From Rostratula benghalensis (lineage: Eukaryota; Chordata; Aves; Charadriiformes; Rostratulidae): DNA of 64,000 nt. The DNA lies in contig VXAI01000139.1 of NCBI GenBank assembly GCA_013399305.1, positions 1,203,081 to 1,267,080 of the forward strand, written 5' to 3'. Made by a program: the position numbers and the translations under genes. The notes under the pieces are model-generated. The model saw only the letters and a program-made list of their open reading frames with translations. It did no database searches and was not told where the DNA came from. Shown piece by piece: positions 1 through 12,136 of this stretch. Within the stretch, counting starts at the first letter, position 1. Every line of letters begins with the position of its first letter.

Positions 1-1735
1 GGGTCCTCCTTCTTGCCCTTTTTGAAGATTGGAGTGACATTAGCTCTCCTCCAATCCTCAGGTACTTCTCCCATTCCCCACAACTTGGCAGAGATGATGG
101 AGAGTGGTGTAGCAATGACTTCAGCCAGCTCCCTCAGCACCCGCGGGTGCATCCCATCAGGACCCATGGACTTGTGGACATCCAGGTTGCTCAGCTGGTC
201 CTTAACCCATTCCTCATCAACCAAGGCAACGTTCTCCTTTATCCTGACTCCCTCTGGGGCCTCAAGGGTATGGGGCTCTTCAGGGCAGTCAGCAGCAGTA
301 TAGACTGAGGCAAAGAAGGCATTCAGTAGCTCTGCCTTTTCTGTACCCTCTGTCACCAGGGCACCCGCCTCATTCAACAGTGGGCCTACATTGCCTCTAG
401 CCTTAGCTTTATCCGCAATGGATTTGAAGAAGCCCTTTCTGCTGTCCTTGACCCCTCTTGCGAGGTTTAATTCTAAGGAGGCCTTAGCTTTCCTTGTTGC
501 CTCCCTACAACCTCTGGCAAGAGTCTTATATTCCTCCCAGGTGGCCTTCCCCTCCTTCCACGCTTTGTACACCCTCCTTTTCTTTTTAAGGACCAGGCAA
601 AGGTCCCTATTTAGCCAGGCCGGTCTCCTTCCCTGCCTACTAGATTTTCGGCACACAGGCACAGCCTGTTCCTGTGCCTTTAAGATTTCTCTCCTAAAGT
701 ATGTCCAGCTTTCCTGAACTCCTGTATCATTCAGGGCAGCCTCCCAGGGGACATTGGCAACCAGTCCTCTGAGCAGATCAAAGTTTGCTCTCCGGAAGTC
801 TAAGATGCCAGTTTTACTAGCCTCCCTCTTAGCTTCTCCAAAGATCATGAACTCAATCATCTCATGATCACTATGTCCTAGATAGCCTCCAACTTTTACT
901 TCTGCCACAAGTTTTTCCCTGTTCACAAGAAGCAGGTCTAGGAAAGCACCATCCCTGGTGGGCTCACTTACCAGCTGCGTGAGGAAGTTATCCTCCACAG
1001 ACTCCAGAAACCTTCTGGATTGTTCCCTCTCTGCTGTGTTGTATTCCCAGCTGATGTCTGGGAGGTTAAAGTCCTGCATAAGAACAACGGCAAGCAACTG
1101 TGAGATTTCTCCCAGCTGCTTATAGAAAGCTTCATCCACCTCACTGCCTTGGGTGGGAGGTCTAGAGCAGACTCCTACAGCCATATCGGCTTTATTGACT
1201 CTTAGCCTAATCCAAATGCTCTCAACCCCACCATCACTATACTTAATTTCATAACAATTGTAACACTCTCTAACATACAGGGCCACTCCACCACCTCTCC
1301 TTTCCTGTCTGTCCTTCCTGAAGAGCTTGTAGCCATTGATTGTGGCACTCCAGTCATGAGAGGCATCCCACCACATTTCTGTGATTACCACTATGTCCTA
1401 GTTTTCCTGGTACCTCATGGCCTCAAGCTCCCTCTGTTTATTGCTCACACTGCATACATTGGTATAGATGCACTTCAGGTGAGCTATTGCTTCCAATCCC
1501 TTTTTGTGGGTGTGGACCCTATTTTCTACCAGACCCTTCACAGGTGCATCCATTGTTTCCAAACTTTGGTCCCTTCTTCCAGATAAAACAGTCAAGCAAG
1601 AGTTCTGAGTAGTCCTCCATCCCTCAAGCTCTGGCATGCTTCTCTTGGAGTTAATTGTGACAGGCCCATCCTGACAGGTGACAGGTTCATCCTTCCACCT
1701 GACAAAAATCACAGTTTCTTCATAGCCAATTATCC
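1..1735 (-). mobile_element. CR1 LINE fragment, endonuclease region of ORF2, cut by left edge of window
   Basis: Read on the minus strand, this stretch gives the N-terminal part of a CR1 non-LTR retrotransposon ORF2: the lead-in ending in a YTN...NKQ.ELEA-type segment (about 1712-1400), then the apurinic-type endonuclease with recognisable blocks such as GGGVALYVRE (about 1290-1260), a QDFNLPDI block (about 1080-1050) and an S-D-H-E block (about 880-860). It then reaches the start of the reverse transcriptase at the left edge (a TPIFKKGKK-like block around 40-10). The frame is interrupted in several places, so this is a dead copy. The outer boundary near 1735 is where CR1 resemblance stops. 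The rest of the reverse transcriptase and the 3' tail would lie left of position 1. Confidence 0.9.
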
Positions 1736-3367
1736 AACCTTGAATACAGACTTTCCTGATTTGTTGGTAATTTCTATTTCCCAGTATTGCCTTTACCTCC
1801 TCCTTGTGCTTGTGGGCACATGTGGCACAACAGGGAAAGGCTGGGGACAGGACTGGAAAAAAACAGTGCTTTTCTACTGTACAATGCTATCTGCCCTTAA
1901 TTTTAGAGTTGGTTGCTGTTGCTCTGCAAGGACTCTTGACTAATTAAGTTCAAATAATTAGGTGATGCTATCTCAATGTATATCCCTGATGCTATGCTGT
2001 TCATTCATGTAAGGTATTCATAAGACAGTTGACGTTTTCTTCCTTGAAGATCTCTCAGGTAAATGACGGGCATTTTGATGCTCTGACCTTTTCCTTTACA
2101 TGAGAACTTTTGTTTTGACCATTTTTTGTGTGAATATAATGTTAGAATGGATGTCATTGGAGAGGTGTAGTTGTTCTAGTCTGTGTAGTTCGGCTATTAC
2201 CTGTAAGGATCCTCTAATGTTGGTATTTATAACTGATTGTCTCTTACCACGCTTCTTTAAATTGAAAGAAGCAGCCAGACTATTTCACTAAATGATTTTG
2301 GTGATTCACCTTTCCCCTTCTTTTACCCAAATGCTACATTTGCTTCTCTAACACATTCGTTTTTTGCCTGGGTCTTAAAGAGATGACTTGCTGTATTAAC
2401 ATATTTCTGGAGTTGTCCTGCTACAAGTAGTCCTTTATGGCTTTAATGTAGTTTTTGAAAATTCCTCTATTACTGATCTAGATATCCCAGCAGGAATCAA
2501 AACCACAAGAAAATTGTGTAGGGATAATTTCTTACTACAATAGCATTTTATTCTGAAAGCCTGCTGTGTGGTGTTTGCTTTGATGGATGACCCACTGGTT
2601 AAAATGCATGTTAGATATTGGCTTGCTAATTAAATGCCTTAAGGAGCCCCTGTATCTATTCAGTCTCAGTGTATTTGTGGAATTTCTGTTGTTTTATTTC
2701 TTGCTTACTTTCTTATGTGTACTTTCTTTCTGTTTTCTGACTTTGTAGAGAAGAATGGCAGTAACAACAAAAAGTCTAATTACTTTCAACCCTCACTCAA
2801 GGATTTCACCTCAGGGCAGAGGCAACACAATGAGGGCTCTTGGTTTCAGGACTAGGTCTGCCAGATGGGAGGATGAGGAGAAGAGGTGGGTTATGCATTT
2901 CAGAGGGGAGTGAGAAGAGCACTGATGTGGCACTCACCTGAAATTTGAGATGTGAATTTGGATCCCTCTTTCCTCCTGAAGGACCATCTCCCACATCTTA
3001 GAAGAGGACCAAAATTGCAGAGCTGTGAGGTGCTCTCAGACTTGTCTGTTGAAGTGCCCATGTTTGAAGCATTTTACTGGGAGGGAGTATGTGAGAGTAG
3101 TTGAAGAAGAGGGATAAAGTTATTATCTTAATCTCTGAGCTGTTAAATTGAAAGAGCAGACAAGGAGAGGGTCAATAACTTCTGTGCACATCCAGGAAAT
3201 GTTTTCTGTGTATAATCCGAATTTCCCTTGTTGTTTGTTTTTGGTTTGTTTATTTTTTGTGGAGCAGGTATGAATCAGAAACTATGTATTTCCTGCTAAG
3301 TCCAAACATGAAATTTCTTCTTCTCAGAGTGATCTGGGCTCTCTGTTCTAGACAGAGGGATGTGTAG
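1736..3367. other. non-coding, no recognised feature
   Basis: AT-rich sequence between two CR1 copies. I see no exon, RNA gene or recognisable repeat. It probably lies in an upstream intron of the synaptotagmin gene or in its 5' flank. Confidence 0.5.
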
Positions 3368-5090
3368 AGAATCATAGAATAGCTTTGGTTAGAAGGCATC
3401 TTTAAAGTTCACCTAGTCCAACCTCACTGCCATGATCAGTTTGCTCAAAGCCCTGTGCAAATTGACTTTGAACACTTCCAGTAATGGGGCATCCACAACT
3501 TCTCAGGGCAACATCTTCCAGTGTCTCACCACCTCATAGTAAAGAATTTCTTCCTTATCCAATTTAAATCTATCCTCTTTCTGTTTAAAACCATTACCTC
3601 TTGCCCTATCGCTGCAGGCCCTGGTTAAAAAAATCTTTCTCCATCTTTCTTATGAACCCCCTTAAAGTATTGAAAAGCAGAAATAAGGTCTTCCTGACAC
3701 CTCCTCTTCTCCAGGCTGAACAATTCAAACTCTCTTAACATTTCTTGTAGAAAAGATGTTCCATCCCTCTGATCATTTTCATGTCTCTCCTTTGGATGTT
3801 CTGTAACAGGTCTGTGTCTTATACTGGGGGTGCATAGTTGAATGCAGTACTCTAACTTAGGTCTCACCAGAGTGGAGTAGAGGGGGAGAATCACCTCCCT
3901 TAACCTACTGGCCATGCTTTTCATGCAGCCCAGGATATGGCTGGCTTTCTGGGCTGTAAGCACACATTGCTGGCTCATACCCAGTTTTTCATCCCCCTGC
4001 CTTCCCAAGTCCTTCTCTGCAGGGTTGCTCTCAAACAATTCATCCCCCAGTATGTACTGATATTGGGGATTGGCCTGACTCAGGTGCTTCATGAGGTTCA
4101 CATTGGCCACCTCTCAAGCCAGCCCATGTCCCTCTGGATGGCATCCCTTCCCTCAAGAATATCAACTGCGCCACTCAACTTGGTGTCATACGCAGACTTG
4201 CTGAGGGTGCACTCAGTTTCACTGTCTGTGTCATTGATGAAGATACCAAACAGTGCCAATCTTCTCAATATGGACCCCTGAGGAACACCTCTTCTTACTG
4301 ATCTCCATTTGGAGATTGAGCCATTGACTGCAACTGTTTGTATGAGGCCTTGCAGCCAACTCCTTATCTATCAGATAGTCCATCCAAGAAATCCATATCT
4401 CAATAATTTAGAGACAAGGATGTTGTGTGGGGCTATGTCAAAGGCCTTACAGAAGTGAAATTAGGTGACATCTGTTTCTTTTTACTTGTCCACCAAGGAA
4501 GTCACTCCATCATAGACAGCCACCAGTTTGTCAGGTAGAGTTTGCCCTTTTCAAAGCTGTATTGATGAAGGTGTAATCACTTTCCTGTCAACCATATGCC
4601 TTGACATATCTTCCAGGAAGATCTGTTCCATGATTTTACTGGGCATGGAGGTGAGGCTGACTGATTGATAGTTCCTAGGGTCCTCCTTTTAACCCTTTTA
4701 AAGAATGCATGTGAAGTTCACCTTTTTCTGGTCACTAGGGTCTTCGCCTGACTGCCATGACTTTTCAAGTATGATGGCGAGTGGCTTAGCAACTACATTG
4801 GCCTGTTTCCTCAGGACCCTGGGATGCATCCTGTCAAGTACCATGGACTTGTATATGTTAAGGGTCTCAAATGCAATCTTCTCCTACAATGGGTAGAAAC
4901 TCATTCTTTCAGTCCCTGCCTCGAGACTAAAGGACTAAAGAGATGTGGGACAAGCCATTTCAGAGAAAACTGAGGTATAAAAGTTGTTGGGTACCTCAGC
5001 TTTCTCCATGTCAGTTGTAACCAGGTTCTGTGTCTCATTTATCAGGCAGGAATGATAACATTGATTCATCTAAACCAAGCATAGCATTTT
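3368..5090 (-). mobile_element. CR1 LINE fragment, reverse transcriptase to 3' end, old and degraded
   Basis: The minus strand runs from the linker after the endonuclease, through the reverse transcriptase, to the CR1 3' end. The 3' tail appears on the + strand as AGAATCATAGAAT at about 3368-3380. Protein-level marks on the minus strand include a block like LGxExLFESNPAEKDLG (about 4050-4000) and [20 protein letters not shown] (about 3740-3690), both usual in avian CR1 ORF2. The catalytic FADD-type motif is altered: the homologous site near 4185-4200 reads S-A-Y-D before TKLSG. There are many frame breaks. This is not the other half of the element at 1-1735, because the part order along the minus strand is wrong for a single insertion. 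The high-coordinate boundary is approximate and abuts the LTR-like element. Confidence 0.85.
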
Positions 5091-5094
5091 CTAT

Positions 5095-5790
5095 TGTCTT
5101 GGTTTGAGGTAAAACAGAACCATTTTTCTGTTCAGTAATTTTACTTTTTAGCTAGGTCTCTTCTAACTATCTGAACTCTGAAATTAACAGCACCATTTGC
5201 TTTCAGAATGGTGAGACATGTTTATAGTTCATGCCAAGGAACAGTATGCAGTATGCTTACACTTATTTATATAACGACCAAGGTCAGCTAACTTCTTTAT
5301 TTGCCCCATTGGAGGGTCAGAAGCAGAAAATCATAGAAGGGCCACCCCTGTGGGGAGGAGCAGACAGGACAGGACATGTGACCCAAAACTGACCAACAGT
5401 GGTATTCCATCCCATCTGCATCATGTTCAGTATAAAAGCTGAGGGATTGAAGTGTCAGCCCTCTTTCTTCAATGGCTGGTGTCCAAGCAGGACTCTGTTC
5501 ATCAGCCTTTGATCCTGATCTATGCATTCCTGGAATCCAGATCCCATCTGTCACTGAGTCCAGTCTGGGACTTCCCCAGTGCTGCTGGTGACATTATTGT
5601 CATCCTGGGATCTTGATAGGGTTTTGTATATATTGTATATATGTTTATTATTTGATTTTTTATTAATATTTTCATTAAAGTAATTTATTTTCTTCTAAAC
5701 TCATAAATCTCTATCTCTCCTCTCCTGGAGAGAGAGGTGAGGGGAGACGAGAGAGATAAAGAGATTTAGAGATTGGGCAGGGGAGGTGTA
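5095..5790 (+). mobile_element. probable solo LTR of an avian endogenous retrovirus (ERVL-like)
   Basis: The sequence starts with TGTCTTGGTTTGA, which I associate with avian class III LTRs. It carries a TATAAAA box at 5431-5437 in a context (CATC..GTTCAGTATAAAAGCTGAGGG) resembling avian LTR promoters. An ATTAAA polyadenylation-type signal lies at 5674-5679. An imperfect inverted repeat rich in CTCTC/GAGAG follows at about 5706-5763. No internal viral gene is seen on either side, so it looks like a solo LTR. The 3' boundary is uncertain, since no clear terminal CA with a matching target-site duplication could be fixed. The call rests on pattern memory rather than a library match. Confidence 0.5.
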
Positions 5791-6940
5791 CAAGGCTACC
5801 TCCAGGGGTCCCTACAAATCTCAGCCCTTCTGTGAAACCCAAATAACTGTGTTTGCAAAGGAAGTAATTCAGTTTTTATTACTGTCATCAGCTGTCTGGA
5901 GCACAGCTTGTTTTCTTTTACTGTTACCTCTCCTTGCTTATTTGAAAGAGATGGAGGCAGAATCTAGTTCTTAGTGTTCCTAAAGCAAGGTCTGGCATCA
6001 GATGCATTAGGAGGAATCCTTGGTTTTCTTCTGAAAGTGCTTGCAGAACACATTCCAGGCCAAATCATGATGTTATTTTTCTCTCTCCCTCTGCACATGT
6101 AATTATCTGTGTCACTCCACCCAGAAAGCTCTCACCGATGTCTTCAAGTAGAAAAAAATGCCATGTGTTCAAAATAGAAAATTCAGTAGTGCAGAGAAGG
6201 AATCTGTGGTCTGAACCAAAAAGATTGTTTTATTCTCATTAATGAACCTTACCTTAGCCCCTGGAGTTAGTGTGTAGGATCAGCTGAATTAAAACTAACA
6301 AAAGCAGCCAGGAAATTAGGGAATCCGTCTTCCCTCAGTTGCCCTTGGGACAATTTAGTGCAAACATAGGATTTGGAGATTCCTAATTGGCTTGTAGTCA
6401 TGTGCAGCCAAGCTCTCAGGGATGGGTGGTAGGGTCATGGCAGCACTCTGACCTTCGTGAAATTCCTTTCCACACCAGTACCCTCCCCTTCAGGGTAATG
6501 CTAACTCCTGTTCTTTTCTTCCTCCCATTTCTTCTGCATAGAAGGAAGTTGCTGCTGCCTGTTCATCAAGCGTATGGTGTGCTTTTCTGTAATTTCTCTG
6601 ATCTGTGTTTTCATGGAAGTGGCCCCAAGGCATTGAATATCCCAAACACTCCATTGATAATTGCAATTTGGTGGTTAACTTCAAGTAAAGGCAGCCAATT
6701 TCTCAGTTCAACATGGAAAGAGAAACAGCCATGTCCACTCCATCAAGTGCTGATTTATACAGGTTTTGCTATTTTATAAGTTCAGTGTTGCAGTTCTCAG
6801 AAACTATCTCTTGTGTTTATGCTGGAGATAAAGTGAGGGGGGGGGGGGGCGGGAGAGGAGAGAAAGGCACATTTTGGGAAGTAGAGGGGGAGGAACTTAT
6901 TCTGATCTCTCTGAAATTATTTTCTTGCTGAAAATTGTAG
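5791..6940. other. intronic or upstream sequence of the synaptotagmin gene
   Basis: No coding exon is recognised. The stretch contains a run of 13 G at 6837-6849 followed by a purine-rich segment. It ends in the acceptor TTGTAG of the first visible SYT16 exon. Confidence 0.5.
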
Positions 6941-7197
6941 ATCTGGATGGACTAAGCCAACTGAGTTACCAAGACAACCTCTCCTATTGTGAAGATGACC
7001 CTGTATCTGTTGATTCAAGAACAACAACTGAGAGTAAGGGCACTGGACAGCCTAAAGGGCCTAGAGTGGAGCCCAGCACTGCTGATGGCACTAGCCAGCA
7101 AGCCACAGAAGGACATTTGGAAATGGAGACAGCGGTTACGAACCAGGGATTTGAAGTAAATGATGCTACTGACAGCTCATCGGCCTGGAGCCCTGAG
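6941..7197 (+). CDS. SYT16: SYT16 coding exon (linker before the C2 domains), first one visible
   Basis: This exon encodes part of the low-complexity linker between the N-terminus and the first C2 domain of synaptotagmin-16. The acceptor is AG at 6939-6940 and the donor is GT at 7198-7199. It starts with the last two bases of a split codon and ends on a complete codon (GAG), so it joins in frame to the exon at 11089. The frame reads LDGLSQLSYQDNLSY near the start, then an acidic, Ser/Thr-rich stretch ending SSAWSPE. It contains no domain. Earlier exons must exist upstream, because there is no start codon here and the exon opens mid-codon; none was recognised between positions 1 and 6940. The linker is the least conserved part of the family, so recognition rests mainly on the downstream C2 exons and on phase agreement. 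Confidence 0.8.
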
Positions 7198-10100
7198 GTA
7201 TGGTGAACTGTCTTTTATTACACAAGGTGTAAGCTTTTGAAGGATATTGGTGGCTGATACTGTTAGTGGAGAAACAAAGGGAAAAATTGATCAGCACAGC
7301 ACAGGATAATGGTACTCCTGTGTGCACGGGTGCATGCACATACACCTCTTGCTGTGTGTTTCCCCCTTTTCTTGTATTTTTCCTCTTGCTACTAACATTC
7401 AGAGAAGCTGTTTTATTGCTTGATTTCTGACTGCAATCTTTGCACTCAAATTGGAGCCATTAGCTGCCTGACAGCATTTGCTATCATTTAGCAATGGCCC
7501 AGGCCTTTGTTACTGACTGTATGTGCAGGGTATGTTTCCAGAGAGATGCTGTGTGGTCACTGGGTCAGATCTGTGCCTCTTTTTCCATATGGTTTCTATG
7601 GCTTAGACAATGGGAAGCATCTGGAAAGCTGGAGGCAACTAGTCGGGGTGGCCAGTAACTTGGCCAAGGGACCATCACTCTGGTCCCCATCAATACCAAG
7701 CATCCTTTCCATGGAGGAGAGAGCCTGGGAGATCCTTTGCTTTCTCTTAGTTCTCTACCTTTATTTTGAATCCTCAAGAACACATTACAGATTTTAAGGC
7801 ATTATAAATACCTGATGACTTGGCATCCCGCTTTTCTCTTATAATCTTTCTGTGTGATGTCTTGGTTTTCAGTATTATTTTACCATAAGATTAAATTTGT
7901 GAAAAAATACCAGCTTGCCTCTGACATATTAAAAGAACAGCACGAAGGTCACATCTCCTGCCTGAGTTAAAAGAGACTCTTCTTCAGCTGTGGAAATTAA
8001 TAGCTTTATCACACTCCAAGCAACAAGGCTTTGAGGGAAAGGTTCCTTTCATTACAGCATGCTGCCTGCAGCCAGTTAAAAAGATGGAAAGCAGATCCTC
8101 AGTGCATATGCTTCAGCCCTAAGGGGTGTTTTGAACAGCATTTGGGTTTGCTGCACAAACCAGTCCCGCAAAATACGGCGCGACATGACAAATGGAATCT
8201 GCACGGCGGCAGCCATGACCTCTCTTTGCTGTGCATCTCTGACATACACTGGTTGTCTTCTCACCTGAGGCTCATTTCTCCTTTCCACATTTGATGTACA
8301 TTGCCATGGTTCACATGCGTTGCAGTGTCTCCAGCGTCCTCTTTTATCTCTTTGGAATATGTCTCTCATTTGGCTTCTGCTATTTACATTTTAAAAATGC
8401 AAAGAATGGTATACAGCATCAGGGGGCAGATATGCCCAAGTCCCAGTTTATCTGCTACATCCAAAGGTAATGTGTGGATTAATGAAAGACTTTTTATTGC
8501 AGGAACTAAATGTTCTGAAATGCCAGAAATGTCCAAGCGCTATTATGTTCCACTCAAAGGAACTCTCTTTAGAGAAAAAAACGATAATTTTATGCCCCTG
8601 CAGTGGAAACACAAGTACCATTTTAAGCCTTGTCCATAATTAGCTGCTCTTTCAGGTTTCTGTAGCAGAAATGGACTTGTTTTACCTAGTGGAGTGGATG
8701 TTGGCTGTCCTGAACACCTGGGTTAGACATACAGTACCAATCAGTATGCTTGGCTTGACATCTCAACAACTGTACTGGGAAGAGGAAAAGAAGGAAATTC
8801 AGATGAAATATCTATATCCCACACTTTCCTTAGATTCCAGTTTAAGTGTCTGTATAACCAAAATGTTCAAAAAGGGCTCATGGCCCCAGCTGAGCTCTGA
8901 AAGCCAAGGGGAATTCTGTCAATGACTTCCACAGAAAGAAGACTGGGCATTACTAAGCTTTGTGTGCTGGAAACCTGTAGAGGGGTGAGTGCCAGATAGC
9001 ACAGTGCACTCTGAAAGCACCAGCCCATGAGGTCTCTAAAGCTTGGTTGCCCACAGAAAGGTCATTGCCACAGAGTTTGACATTTCTCTTTCCCTCTCTG
9101 TCTTCAGTTCATGCAATTTTCTCTGCAGTGGATGTGGCCACAGCTATAGTAGCACAATTTGAGGTTTCCTGAAATTCAGATCCTTTCCAGCTGTCCTATT
9201 AAAAACCAGATAACTGACCTTCAGTCTGACATACATGCTGCCAGAAGATGAGATGATCAGCAACGTTGGGGAAGGAAAGTGCCTCTTGGATCTTTGTACC
9301 TGTGGGCTTATGGTGACGCACAGGAGTTTGCATTCTCCAGCTTGGGCACGTAGATGAAAGCAACATTATGCTGCAAGCACAGCTCTCTCCACACTTTAGC
9401 AGCAGTTCTCAAATGTGCCTTGATTCCATCTTCTCCATAGCAAATACGCAGATGAAAGTGGGAAGGGATGAACATGTGGAGGGAAACAAGAATCAAGTGC
9501 AATCCCATGCATTTCCTTCTTAAATATTATTTCATCAACCTGACAGAAATAACTTATTTCTGTTAAGTGCTACACAGCACCACTTAATATTTGCATAACA
9601 TCACATTCTCCCCAGGCAACCTGGCCTGCCTTGCATTTTTGTCTTTGCAGCCTGCTGTTCATACAGAAAGGCATTTTTTATGGGCAACCAAATCATTTTG
9701 TGTGCTATCCAAGCACTGATTTTTCTCTCTTTGATGTTACTTCTGCAAGACATATGACAGCAGGTCTCTATCACTAATGAGTACACATGGACTTTTGTAT
9801 TTATGTGCAGAAGTCCCTTAAACAGTTATGAAAATATGAAAAGCAGGAACTTTGCATATCATGGCAGATAAATCTGTACACTTGAAAAGTAGATTGACAG
9901 GAAGGAGATATAAATGTTGAGGTTTGTCCAAGGTCTTGTTTGAGAGGCATACCACCCTAGACACTTCTGAAAGGAGTTACATCAGAAGTCCTATGGCCTA
10001 TCATCTGTGCTCTAAACAATGAGAATCCTGTGTTGAAAAGAAGCGTTACTTGAAATGCGAAAGAAGATAAATGTTTGAGGAGGAGGGTGACTCAGACTGC

Positions 10101-11088
10101 TAGTGACAGGCCTTAATTCACCTTCTGGCTATTAACTGAAAATCTTTCCCTAGTACAGTGTATACTCATGTTTAAATACAAATCATTGATCACTATAGCA
10201 ACCCCTTTATCACATGAAGCACATTCTAGCTCTAAGATAAAAAAGCACTTTTGAACAGAAATGCACACACCCACTCATCAAAAGGTAAGATGAACACCCA
10301 TGTTTTTTATCTTGTTTTATCAAGATGATTTTTGTTTTAAAAGTAGGTAAAAGATAGTGTGTGAATTGGTCTGCACATGTTTCGATTGTTTATTCTGAAA
10401 GTATTAGTATCCCAACTGAACAGAAGGAGCAGATGCTTCTCTAGGGAGATTTAAAAAGAGAATAAAGAATCAGTATGTATTTAATCAGACTGTTTTTCTT
10501 GATGATCATTGCTTTAGCTGTACAAAAAATATTGAATTATAGGGTAGCATCTAGAAATGGAATTTCCATACTGCAAGAAATTCTGACATGGTGATTTCCC
10601 TTCCCATTAAGTTGAACACAGTACTTAGTTTTTTTATATTCCAACAGAACAAAATATCAAAACAGTCAGCGGATTTGATTGAATTGTCTTTGGAGTAATA
10701 GGTTGGGTTTTTTTTAAATTAAATCAAACTAAAAGGTTTTATCAATGCCTCAAAATTTACATGAATAAAATTTTTTTAAAAACACCTTTGTTTAGTTTTT
10801 CCCCGTGTAGAATTAACAGCCTCCTGCAACACACTTAAATATTGATGAAACTTTTTGTTGGAGATGTTTCAACAAGTGCTGTTGCTTACTAGATTGTATG
10901 GGCAATATTACACGAGAGCAGGTAGTTAACTAGCACTGGGTCTTCAAGAAATAGTGGTATCCATATTTTACAGAGCAACTGCCTACACTTGGAAGCACAA
11001 GTGAGTAGAATAGGTTTTTAAAATAGAGTTGGGATTGCTGAGGCAGTTGAACACCAATGGAGGTTTTACTTGTTCATTCTCTTTTCAG
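7198..11088 (+). other. SYT16 intron
   Basis: A 3.9-kb intron with a GTATGG donor and a TTTTCAG acceptor. I recognised no repeat or RNA gene in it. The short open frames inside it have no recognisable similarity and look like chance. Confidence 0.75.
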
Positions 11089-11532
11089 GAACATGATGAA
11101 GTGAGCAGTGTGCCAGCTCATCCTGGTGCTCATGAGCCCATCTGTAAATGTGGTGAGCTAGATGTCATCTTCAACTACAAAGCCTCAAGTCAAAAGCTAG
11201 TAGTTACTGTCTTGGAGGCCAAGGGTGTCCCAGACAAAGACCGCAGTGGTGTGAACACCTGGAAAGTGCACACAGTCCTGATGCCTAGCAAGAAACAGAG
11301 GGGTAAGACAAGTGTTCAGAGAGGACCCATCCCCATTTTCAAGGATAAAATTACCTTCAGTAAGCTGGAGCCAGAGGAGTTAAGCAGCCATGCCATTCGT
11401 TTCCGCCTCTATGCGGTGCACAAGATGATTGGAGAGAAGATGATGGGAGAGCAGTTGTTCTACCTGAGCAACATCAGCCAGGAAGGGGAAGCGAGGGTGA
11501 CATTGGTCTTGGAGCCAAGGAGTAATTTGAGT
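11089..11532 (+). CDS. SYT16: SYT16 coding exon (C2A domain)
   Basis: The exon encodes the first C2 domain of synaptotagmin-16, a membrane-trafficking family member. It has 148 codons in phase 0 at both ends. The acceptor is CTTTTCAG up to 11088 and the donor GTAAGT from 11533. The C2A begins at the C-K-C-G-E-L-D-V segment (about residues 105-112 counting from 6941) and continues through VTVLEAKGVPDKDRSG, KKQRGKTSVQRG and RFRLYAVHKM to VLEPRSNLS. In calcium-binding C2 domains loop 1 carries S-D-P-Y and loop 3 several aspartates. Here loop 1 reads V-N-T-W and loop 3 reads YAVHKMIGEK, so the calcium ligands are absent, as expected for the Ca2+-independent SYT14/SYT16 pair. The KKQRxKTxxQRGP stretch is the polybasic segment. 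The wording matches my memory of SYT16 better than SYT14. Confidence 0.93.
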
Positions 11533-11946
11533 GTAAGTTTGATGAAAGAAATACGGAGTCCGTAAAAATGTTCTCCTGGTGAATTGTGGACAAGCTGTAC
11601 CCGATATCTTTCATTCAGGGTTGTTAAAATGCAAGTCGTGGATCAGTCCTCCTGTCACTTAAAAAGTTATCAGTAAGGGGAAGCACAAGGCATGTCTTCC
11701 CTACACAAATCTGTGCCTTATTAACAAAGGCTGAGCTAGCAAGCTTACAAAAATCATGCGGGTGAAAAAGTTCAGAGATGTGTTTTTGGAAAAGTGATGC
11801 TCTGATTCTTCTGGTGCCCCCTCATAATTAATTCTTAGTCATTGTCATTTCTTAAGTGAGATCTTACCAAACAAGGCCACAAGATAAATTAAGGGAGGGT
11901 GGTGGTGAAATGTCCTGATGAGACTTTCAGTGCTCTTTCCCTGCAG
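11533..11946 (+). other. SYT16 intron (414 bases)
   Basis: A short intron between the C2A exon and the next exon. The donor is GTAAGT and the acceptor CCCTGCAG. Nothing else is seen in it. Confidence 0.85.
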
Positions 11947-12136
11947 AGTACAGACTCTCAGCTTAGTCTGTCAGCAGTCTCTCACAGTGATAGCGCTTCT
12001 TCAACGCAGTCCCTGTCGCATGGAGGGGTGCCAGAGCTGCTTGTGGGCTTGTCGTACAATGCCACTACAGGGCGGCTGTCAGTGGAGATGATCAAAGGCA
12101 GTCATTTCCGAAACCTCGCAATTAATAAGCCACCTG
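11947..12136 (+). CDS. SYT16: SYT16 coding exon (C2A-C2B linker and start of C2B)
   Basis: The exon gives 63 codons plus one base of a split codon. The acceptor is CTGCAG ending at 11946 and the donor is GTAAGT at 12137-12142. It encodes a serine-rich linker (SAVSHSDSASSTQSLSHGG) and then the first strands of the second C2 domain (PELLVGLSYNATTGRLSVEM, then IKGSHFRNLAINKPP). The linker and the YNATTGRLS block are hallmarks of the SYT14/SYT16 pair, and SHSDS.SSTQSLSHGG is the form I remember for SYT16. The trailing G pairs with AC at 22804 to make Asp. Reading on into the intron meets a stop within a few codons, which supports the splice site. Confidence 0.93.

Noticed and set aside
1..5090. 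The two antisense CR1 pieces as one element split by an insertion
   Set aside because: Along the minus strand the reverse transcriptase/3' part comes before the endonuclease part, which is the wrong order for one element. They are separate insertions.
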